From Spirochaetes bacterium RBG_16_67_19 (lineage in GTDB: Bacteria > Spirochaetota > Spirochaetia > SZUA-6 > DRHE01), in NCBI GenBank assembly GCA_001829505.1, contig MIBK01000026.1, forward strand, positions 6,988-18,223: 11,236 nt of DNA, written 5' to 3'. Below the pieces are notes generated by a model. The model worked only from the letters and a program-made list of their open reading frames with translations. It did no database searches and had not been told where the DNA came from. The translations under genes were made by a program, and so were the position numbers. This document shows, piece by piece, positions 6,508 through 11,236 of the stretch. How positions within the stretch are numbered: the stretch's first letter is position 1; each line of letters begins with the position of its first letter.

Positions 6508-7695
6508 TTATTTCAGCGCGTCGATCCTCTTCAGCAGCGAGTCCGCCTTCTCCCCGTAGGCCTTGGGGTCCAGCTCCTTGGCCTTTTTCAGATAAGCGGC
6601 GGCTTCGGCGTACTTCTTGTCGGCGAAGGCGTTCACGCCCAGGGCATAATTGATCAGCGCGGCCTCGATGCCCAGCTGCAGGGAGCGGGTGTAGAGCTCG
6701 GCCGCCTTGCCGTAGCTCTTCTTCTGGTAGTTGATCAGGCCCAGGTAGTAGTAAGGAGTGTAGCTGTCCGGGCGCAGGGCCATGGCCGCATTCAGGGACT
6801 TCTCCGCTTCCTCCAGCTTGCCGGCGGCGAAATTGTCCGTGCCGTCCTTCAGCAGATCGCTGAAGGTGCGGATGCCCAGGATGAAGGCCGCGAAGTCGCG
6901 CTGCAGGGCCGCCCCGTCTACCCAGGCGAAGGCCCGCTGGGCCACCAGGGTGGAATTGTCGGCCAGGCTGGCGCCGGCCTGTACGGCGGAGATGGAATCC
7001 CAAAGCAGGCGGTTGTAGCGCCGCTCCGGGCTCTGGGCCAGGAAATGCACCAGGCCCCAGGCGGCGGGGTAGAAGGCGTTGATCTCCCGGGCCGCGCGGG
7101 CCTTGTCCACGATCAGCAGCTCGGCGATGGGCAGGCGGGCCTGGCCCCCCGCCAGCTGGGCTTTCAGGGCGTCCAGCCAGGAGTAGTTGGGCTGCCAGAC
7201 GAAACGGCCGGCCTCTATTGCGGAGCCTTCCAGGTAGGCCGCGGCGCCCTCGGTGAGCCACAGGGGGGTGGTGGGCTGCAGGATGCTCAGGAACTGGATC
7301 AGCCCGTAGTGCAGCAGGGAGCGGTTGAACTCCGCGGGCAGGCGCTCGAAGCCCACCAGCTCGCTGCGCGCCGGGTCGCGGTAGGAGATGTACACGAAGT
7401 CGGGGCGGGTCTCGCCGATCAGGCCTTGCAGGTACGCGTCGTAGTCGGCCTTGGCCCCGAAAACCCTCACCCTCAGGCTCCCGGCGGCCGCGGCGGCTTC
7501 AGGATGGAAGGTGTCGCTGAACAGGACGAAGGCGGCTTCCATGGTGCGCGCGATCTCCAAGGCCCTCGCCTCGCCCCGGTCGCTGGCCACCTGGTAGTGG
7601 CCAAAGGAGGTGCTGGGCGGAGCCTGGGTATGGGCCGCCGCCGCGGCCAGAACCGCCGCCAGCGCCGCAGCCAGACGGATCAGGTGCTTGTTCAT
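6508..7695 (-). CDS. Exported TPR protein with a degenerate gluzincin (peptidase MA-like) domain
   Basis: A 395-residue protein starting MNKHLIRLAAALAAVLAAAAAHTQ: a signal peptide with a probable cut near residues 21-24, so periplasmic or outer-envelope. Residues about 30-280 resemble the zinc-metalloprotease-like domains that precede TPRs in many bacterial proteins. The WLTEG block (146-150) holds the usual third ligand (E149), but the HExxH site is HYGLI (129-133), lacking the catalytic Glu and second His, so it is probably not an active protease. Residues about 283-380 form three TPR units (such as PYYYLGLINYQKKSYGKAAE), suggesting a protein-binding scaffold. The ATG 7695 start was chosen over an upstream in-frame start at 7746 because of the signal peptide and the GGGAGG three bases before it. 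It has its own promoter. No closer family is recognised and the function is unknown. Confidence 0.75.
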   Translation of the reverse strand: MNKHLIRLAAALAAVLAAAAAHTQAPPSTSFGHYQVASDRGEARALEIARTMEAAFVLFSDTFHPEAAAAAGSLRVRVFGAKADYDAYLQGLIGETRPDFVYISYRDPARSELVGFERLPAEFNRSLLHYGLIQFLSILQPTTPLWLTEGAAAYLEGSAIEAGRFVWQPNYSWLDALKAQLAGGQARLPIAELLIVDKARAAREINAFYPAAWGLVHFLAQSPERRYNRLLWDSISAVQAGASLADNSTLVAQRAFAWVDGAALQRDFAAFILGIRTFSDLLKDGTDNFAAGKLEEAEKSLNAAMALRPDSYTPYYYLGLINYQKKSYGKAAELYTRSLQLGIEAALINYALGVNAFADKKYAEAAAYLKKAKELDPKAYGEKADSLLKRIDALK

Positions 7696-7716
7696 GGGCC
7701 TCCCTTTGAGGCCCTC

Positions 7717-7764
7717 ATCATAACGCCCGCTTTGGCGAGCTGTCAAACGGCTGGCGTTTTTTTT
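7717..7764 (-). promoter_or_regulatory. Strong candidate promoter of the TPR gene, with an A-tract UP-like element
   Basis: TTGACA (7746-7741; perfect), an 18-base spacer and TATGAT (7722-7717; five of six). A run of eight A on this strand (7764-7757) lies ten bases upstream of the -35, where an UP element would contact the polymerase alpha subunit. A Shine-Dalgarno GGGAGG (7704-7699) follows. The A-tract overlaps the stop codon of the transporter gene upstream. Confidence 0.65.
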
Positions 7765-8821
7765 AGTTGCCGCGCCTCGGGGCTTTTTCCAGCAGCTTGG
7801 CGATGGGCTTCAGTCCGGGAATGTCCTCCATGATGATCTTCAAGGTGGTGGTGAGGGGCAGGGCCAGCAGGATCCCGGGCGCCCCCCACAGCCAGCCCCA
7901 GAAGAAGAGCGACAGGAAGACGATCGGCACGGAAACCTTCAGGCGGATGCCCAGGACCTTGGGCTCGAACAGGTAGGCCACCGTGTTCTGGAGCACCAGA
8001 AGGCAGGCCAGCAGCCAGAGGGTCCTGGCCCAGGAGCCGAACTGGACCAGGCAGACCAGCAGGGGCAGCATCACCGCGATGACCGAGCCGATGAAGGGGA
8101 TGAAGTTCAAAACGAAGGTCAGAAAGCCGAACAGCATCGCGAAGTCCACCCCGAACAAGCCCAGGCAGACTCCGCTGGTCGTTCCCACCAGCAGGCTGGC
8201 CAGGCTCTTCACCCCGATGTACTTGCGGATGTCGCTGTCGATGCGCAGGAGCACTAGAGCAATCCGCTTGGCCCGCTGGTGCGGGAAGGCCCGCAGCAGC
8301 TTGCGGGCCAGGCCGTATTTGCCCACCAGGAACAGCAGGGTGAAGATGAAGATGAGCACGAAATCACTCAGGAAGCTGGCCACGGAGCGCAGGGTGGTGA
8401 GCAGGATCGTGCTCACCGGCAGCTTCTGCAGCTCCTCCAGCGGCTGGAGGCCGATCAGGGTGTTGGCGGCATTCTGGATGCGCAGCAACAGCTCGCGGAC
8501 CAGCTCCACGATCCCCCGCTGGTATCTGGGCAGGGCCTGGGCGAAATCCAGGGCGCTCTGGTAGATCACCCAGCCGAACACCAGGAAGGCGGCCAGGTAC
8601 AGCACCGCCGCCACGCTGACCGCCACCGTCACCGGGACGCGCAGCCGGCGCAGCAGGGTCACCAGGGGGTCCATCAGGTAGGCCAGGAAGCCGGTTACCA
8701 GCAGGGGGATGACCACCGCGCGGGCCAGGCGCAGGACCAGGCCGATCAGCAGCACGGTGATGATGGTCAGTAATATATTGCTGGCTACCCGCCGGTCAGG
8801 GCCCTTTGGATACGCGTCCAA
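7763..8821 (-). CDS. AI-2E / PerM family (formerly UPF0118) transmembrane protein
   Basis: A 352-residue integral inner-membrane protein of the AI-2E transporter (PerM/YdiK) family. Hydrophobic segments lie near residues 15-50 (a pair), 64-88, 148-168, 205-240, 241-262, 266-284 and 298-325. A soluble amphipathic section at about 89-145 follows the third segment. Family signatures include YIGVKSLASLLVG (201-213), LNFIPFIGS (238-246), EPKVLGIRLKVS (286-297) and the C-terminal GAPGILLALPLTT (313-325). Relatives have been linked to autoinducer-2 export, sodium/proton antiport or permease functions, so the substrate here is unknown. The start is TTG (MDAYPKGPDRR) inside the last 26 bases of the upstream P-loop gene; GGAGG lies about 12 bases before it, so coupled translation is likely. 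No separate promoter is seen. Confidence 0.88.
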   Translation of the reverse strand: MDAYPKGPDRRVASNILLTIITVLLIGLVLRLARAVVIPLLVTGFLAYLMDPLVTLLRRLRVPVTVAVSVAAVLYLAAFLVFGWVIYQSALDFAQALPRYQRGIVELVRELLLRIQNAANTLIGLQPLEELQKLPVSTILLTTLRSVASFLSDFVLIFIFTLLFLVGKYGLARKLLRAFPHQRAKRIALVLLRIDSDIRKYIGVKSLASLLVGTTSGVCLGLFGVDFAMLFGFLTFVLNFIPFIGSVIAVMLPLLVCLVQFGSWARTLWLLACLLVLQNTVAYLFEPKVLGIRLKVSVPIVFLSLFFWGWLWGAPGILLALPLTTTLKIIMEDIPGLKPIAKLLEKAPRRGN

Positions 8822-9671
8822 CGGTGATGTTGACCTCCTTCATGATGATGCCGCTGAAGCTCTCCACGTTCTTGGCGATGTACTCCTGCAGCTGGTAGAG
8901 GGGGGCGGCCGTCTGGCCCTTGTAGGGCACCGCCAGCATGACCTCCATGGCGTAGTCGTGCGGCTCGCGGCGGACGATGACCTTTTCCACGCGCAGGCTG
9001 GAATCGAACTCCTGCACGCAATGCAGCACCATCTGGGTCAGGGCCGCCTCGGAGATGGTGATCCGGCCGCGCTTGCTGTATTCCGGGCGCACCACGGCCT
9101 TTTCGATGATGTTGCCCGCCCGGATGGGGTGGAAGCGGCGCTTGAAGAAGATCTTCATGGAGTCCAGGAAGATGTGCGGATAGCTGCGCTTCACCTCCAG
9201 GGCGGGCACGGGGATGATGTGCTTGCCCTCGGCGGTGCGGGAGTGGATGGCCGCGGCGATCTCCTCCCGGGTGGCCACATCCTCGATGTGGATGAACTTG
9301 CTGGGGTGCGGCAGCTGCAGGCGCTTGGCGATCTTGCGCACCATCTTCTCGGAGGTGCCGATCAGCAGGATGCGTTTGAAGCTCTGCTTGGCCAGCTCGG
9401 CACGAACCGACGCGGCGTGAGTTTCGTCGGCGAACAGGGCAGTGCCGATGGCCGCCAGGACCCCCTTCTCCTTCTTGGCCGAGCGCCCGCCCACGATGCG
9501 CTGCCCGCGGATGAGCAGGCCGTCGTCCACGAACAGGTCGATGCCGTGCTTCTGGGCCACCAACTGGGCCCGGAAGCTCTTGCCGGTCCCGCTGCCGCCC
9601 ACCAGAGCGAACACCTGGACCCCGCGAAAAAGCCAGACTACGTGGTTGAGGAGACTGCGGATTGCCGGCAT
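8796..9671 (-). CDS. P-loop NTPase with a C-terminal Asp23/Gls24-like domain
   Basis: A 291-residue protein in two parts. Residues about 17-185 form a P-loop domain with Walker A GGSGTGKS (25-32), followed by DLFVDDGLLIRG (45-56) and a second nucleotide-fold-like strand RILLIGTSEKMVRKIAK (100-116), reminiscent of kinase or adenylylate-binding folds, with a basic stretch KIFFKRRFHP (173-182). Residues about 189-287 (GRITISEAALTQMV ... SGIIMKEVNITVGRV) match the pattern of Asp23/Gls24 alkaline-shock proteins in their IS, long alpha and final VNITV strand. The nucleotide substrate and partner are unknown. A structural or sensory role at the membrane would suit its coupling to the AI-2E-family protein, but that is inference. 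The start is ATG 9671, behind a short leader without a Shine-Dalgarno sequence. It was not recognised as any named gene. Confidence 0.7.
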   Translation of the reverse strand: MPAIRSLLNHVVWLFRGVQVFALVGGSGTGKSFRAQLVAQKHGIDLFVDDGLLIRGQRIVGGRSAKKEKGVLAAIGTALFADETHAASVRAELAKQSFKRILLIGTSEKMVRKIAKRLQLPHPSKFIHIEDVATREEIAAAIHSRTAEGKHIIPVPALEVKRSYPHIFLDSMKIFFKRRFHPIRAGNIIEKAVVRPEYSKRGRITISEAALTQMVLHCVQEFDSSLRVEKVIVRREPHDYAMEVMLAVPYKGQTAAPLYQLQEYIAKNVESFSGIIMKEVNITVGRVSKGP

Positions 9672-9691
9672 ACGATTGCTTTGACCCTATG

Positions 9692-9720
9692 AGTATGGCT
9701 TGCGGGGGGGCCGCTGTCAA
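9692..9720 (-). promoter_or_regulatory. Candidate promoter of the P-loop/Asp23 gene with a G7/C7 tract in the spacer
   Basis: TTGACA (9720-9715; perfect) overlaps the stop codon of the HTH-EIIA gene. After 17 bases comes CATACT (9697-9692; four of six). The spacer holds a seven-base G run (plus strand 9704-9710) flanked by GCGG/CCGC, so a length change in the run would alter the -35/-10 distance. The expected leader is about 13 bases. Confidence 0.55.
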
Positions 9721-10391
9721 CGGAACAGCACTTGCAGGGCGGAGGCCGGATCGGGGGCGGCCAGCAGCTCCTCCACCAGCGAGCCGCGGCGGAACAGCAG
9801 CGCCAGCTCGGCGATGATCTTCAGGTGCACCACCACGTTGCCGGCGCAGATCAGGAAAAAGACGTGCGTGGGCCGGCCGTCCAGAGAGTCGAAATCGGTG
9901 CCCTGCCGGCAGATCCCCAGGACGATGCGGGGCTCGGGCAGCGGGCATTCCTCCGGCTTGCGGAAGTGGGGCAGGGCGATGCCGGGGAAGATGGCCGTGG
10001 AAACCATGTCCTCGCGGTCCAGCAGCTTCTGCAGAAAAACTCGGGCGTCCACGGGCAGGCCGCCGCCGGCCAGCACGTCCAGGAGCTGCTCCAGGACCTG
10101 TTTCTTGGCTCCCGGCCGGATGTCCAGGCCGACCAACTCGACGGGCAGCAGGCGGTACAGCGGCAGCGGGACCTTGTCCGACTGGATCAGCTTCTCCAAC
10201 TCGCTGGCGGGCAGGTTCTTCATTCGGGAGATCATCCAGTCGTCGATCACCGAACGCATGAAGCGCCACTGGCTGGCGATCTTGGTGCCGGGAATGTCGC
10301 CGGCCTGCGCCATGCGCAGCAGGGAGCGCTTGGCGATCTTGAGGTACTCGGCCATCTCCGCCAGCGTCATTACATTGTCGTCTTCGATCAT
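9717..10391 (-). CDS. Helix-turn-helix / PTS EIIA (PtsN-type) fusion protein
   Basis: A 224-residue fusion. Residues about 5-56 are an excisionase/MerR-like DNA-binding helix-turn-helix (MTLAEMAEYLKIAKRSLLRM, then GDIPGTKIASQWRF and a helix IDDWMISRM). Residues about 76-224 are a phosphotransferase EIIA domain of the fructose/nitrogen type; H142 in GIALPHFRKPE is the expected phosphorylation site. It probably converts the phosphorylation state of a phosphoenolpyruvate phosphotransfer chain into control of a promoter, rather than importing sugar, as no EIIB or EIIC is present nearby. EI and HPr are also not in the window. The start is ATG 10391, with AAGGA five bases upstream; a longer reading from 10538 would cover the promoter region and is rejected. 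Such fusions are known in spirochaetes and some other phyla. Target genes are unknown; the divergent membrane-protein gene is an obvious candidate. Confidence 0.88.
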   Translation of the reverse strand: MIEDDNVMTLAEMAEYLKIAKRSLLRMAQAGDIPGTKIASQWRFMRSVIDDWMISRMKNLPASELEKLIQSDKVPLPLYRLLPVELVGLDIRPGAKKQVLEQLLDVLAGGGLPVDARVFLQKLLDREDMVSTAIFPGIALPHFRKPEECPLPEPRIVLGICRQGTDFDSLDGRPTHVFFLICAGNVVVHLKIIAELALLFRRGSLVEELLAAPDPASALQVLFR

Positions 10392-10409
10392 TCCCGTCCT
10401 TCCGCCTGC

Positions 10410-10439
10410 AGGATACCCCGTAAGAGCATTCGGTATCAA
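10410..10439 (-). promoter_or_regulatory. Candidate sigma-70 promoter of the HTH-EIIA gene
   Basis: TTGATA (10439-10434; five of six), an 18-base spacer and TATCCT (10415-10410; four of six), followed by AAGGA (10401-10397) and ATG 10391. It lies 25 bases from the start of the divergent promoter at 10465, so a regulator bound between could affect both. Confidence 0.5.
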
Positions 10440-10464
10440 CGGCATCAACACTCCAACACTGCCC

Positions 10465-10493
10465 TGGAAACCCTGGCGCAGCCCGGCTATTAT
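10465..10493 (+). promoter_or_regulatory. Candidate promoter of the membrane-protein gene at 10501
   Basis: TGGAAA (10465-10470; four of six), 17 bases and TATTAT (10488-10493; five of six). Seven bases separate the -10 from the ATG at 10501, with no Shine-Dalgarno sequence, which predicts a leaderless transcript. Confidence 0.5.
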
Positions 10494-10500
10494 GCCGGCC

Positions 10501-11236
10501 ATGGAGAGCAAGAGCGCCCGCCGGTCCGCCCAGCCCACGCCAGCGCGGCTGAAAGCCGGGCCGGCCCGGCGGCCCGCATCCGTTCTGGGGCGCGCGCGTC
10601 CCCTGCTGCCGCTTGCCGGCTTCCTCGCCGCCTGCCTGCTGCCCCTGCTCCTGCCAGTGGATTGGTTTCACCCCCGTCTTTGGAAAGGCTACTATACGGT
10701 ATTCCTGCGCTCCGCGCCGGCCGCCAGTCGGGAGCCGGCCCCTGGGGCAGGACAGGAATTCCCCGGTCCCGCGGTGAGCAGGTACACCTCAAGGGTCAGC
10801 TTCAACACTTTCGGGGGCCTGGCTTCGGTGCGCGTGGCGGATTTATCCGTACGGCTGGACTCCGCCGATCCCCGCCAGGATCCGTTCCTGCGCGGCGTGG
10901 AGGCGTATTTCCGCGGCCCCGCGGGGGAAATGGTGTACGCCCGGTCGCCGCGGGGACCCCTGCTTTCGGGGCTGGGCAGCCTGGGCCCGGGCCGGCAGGT
11001 CCTGGAGCTGGACCCGGTGGCGGCGCTGATCCGCCTGCTGCTGCTGGCTGGCGCCGCGCTCCTGGTACTGCTGCCGGCCCGCGTGCCCAACGTGCCGCGC
11101 TGGCTGCTGGGGCTGGGGCTCCTGCCCTGGGCTCTGGGGGTTCCTATGGGGGACCTGCGGGACCTTTTATCCTTCCTGCTGCTGTTCCCCTTTTGGGTCC
11201 GGGCCATGGTCTGGGCCGCGGCGCGGCAGCCCGGAA
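10501..11236 (+). CDS. Unrecognised membrane protein (3' end outside the window)
   Basis: An open frame from ATG 10501 runs 245 codons to the window edge without a stop. The first 35 residues are arginine- and proline-rich (MESKSARRSAQPTPARLKAG) and positive. They are followed by a hydrophobic segment at about 34-52 (LLPLAGFLAACLLPLLLPVDW), which by the positive-inside rule would place residues about 55-170 outside the cytoplasm. That section has no family I can name and contains SFNTFGGLASVRVADLSVRL and a repeated glycine/proline pattern. More membrane segments follow at about 174-192, 201-214 and 221-240. The product is clearly an integral membrane protein of at least four segments; its function is unknown. 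It is divergent from the HTH-EIIA gene. The start is supported by the promoter spacing rather than by a ribosome-binding site. Codon choice is as G+C-rich as its neighbours, with no sign of transfer. Confidence 0.65.
   Translation, partial: MESKSARRSAQPTPARLKAGPARRPASVLGRARPLLPLAGFLAACLLPLLLPVDWFHPRLWKGYYTVFLRSAPAASREPAPGAGQEFPGPAVSRYTSRVSFNTFGGLASVRVADLSVRLDSADPRQDPFLRGVEAYFRGPAGEMVYARSPRGPLLSGLGSLGPGRQVLELDPVAALIRLLLLAGAALLVLLPARVPNVPRWLLGLGLLPWALGVPMGDLRDLLSFLLLFPFWVRAMVWAAARQPG

Noticed and set aside
7696..7746. Extended N-terminus of the TPR protein from 7746
   Set aside because: It would place a signal peptide inside the protein, ignore a good Shine-Dalgarno before ATG 7695 and overlap the promoter.
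7757..7764. T8 run as an intrinsic terminator
   Set aside because: For the genes on the minus strand it is an A-run, so it cannot terminate them; on the plus strand no gene ends there and the possible stem (AACGCC/GGCGTT) has a very long loop.
10392..10538. Longer start of the HTH-EIIA protein at 10538
   Set aside because: The extension covers the predicted promoter and ribosome-binding site and adds residues with no domain similarity.
8785..10671. A 628-codon minus-strand open frame crossing several genes
   Set aside because: It runs in another frame through the P-loop and HTH-EIIA genes, both of which have clear domain motifs; its composition is low-complexity Pro/Arg/Gly.

Overview
This is a G+C-rich (roughly two-thirds by eye), densely packed bacterial chromosomal segment made of core and housekeeping genes. 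I see no insertion sequence, prophage, CRISPR array, rRNA or tRNA. The best guess for the host is a high-G+C, probably uncultured, member of the Spirochaetota. Three things point there, all from remembered family features rather than a search. The histidyl-tRNA synthetase has the eukaryote-like motif set (LRFDLTVPFARF, RGENTQRGRYREF) that I associate with Borrelia and Treponema. The poly(A)-polymerase-type nucleotidyltransferase has a spirochaete-like N-terminus. A helix-turn-helix/PTS-EIIA fusion is also present. The assignment is moderate, not firm.

Layout from left to right. (1) 1-1913, minus: the N-terminal two-thirds or so of a DEAH-box helicase (HrpA type), running off the left edge. 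(2) 1967-3947, plus: a two-gene unit with a 14-base overlap, made of a ClpX-like AAA+ ATPase without the zinc-binding domain and a M28/glutaminyl-cyclase-like zinc enzyme. (3) 3898-5208, minus: hisS, convergent with the M28 gene and overlapping its 3' end by 50 bases. (4) 5209-5439: the longest intergenic stretch, holding the divergent hisS and pcnB promoters and a family of short direct repeats. (5) 5440-6504, plus: a PcnB-type nucleotidyltransferase. (6) 6508-7695, minus: an exported TPR protein with what looks like a dead gluzincin protease domain. (7) 7763-9671, minus: an AI-2E/PerM-family membrane protein, translationally overlapped by an upstream P-loop/Asp23-like fusion protein. (8) 9717-10391, minus: the HTH-EIIA fusion. 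(9) 10501 to the right edge, plus: an unrecognised membrane protein, truncated by the window.

Regulation is the most consistent theme. Nearly every transcription unit has a readable sigma-70-like promoter, and in several the -10 hexamer lies so close to the start codon that the mRNA should be leaderless or nearly so (hrpA, the ClpX-like gene, hisS, pcnB and the gene at 10501). The TPR gene, the HTH-EIIA gene and the second gene of the ClpX-like unit instead have clear Shine-Dalgarno sequences. The hrpA and clpX-like promoters physically interleave. The P-loop/Asp23 promoter has a seven-base G tract inside its spacer, which could vary in length.

No single dramatic new system is evident. The least-explained parts are the ClpX-like/M28 gene pair, the P-loop-Asp23 fusion coupled to an AI-2E-family transporter, and the membrane protein at the right edge.
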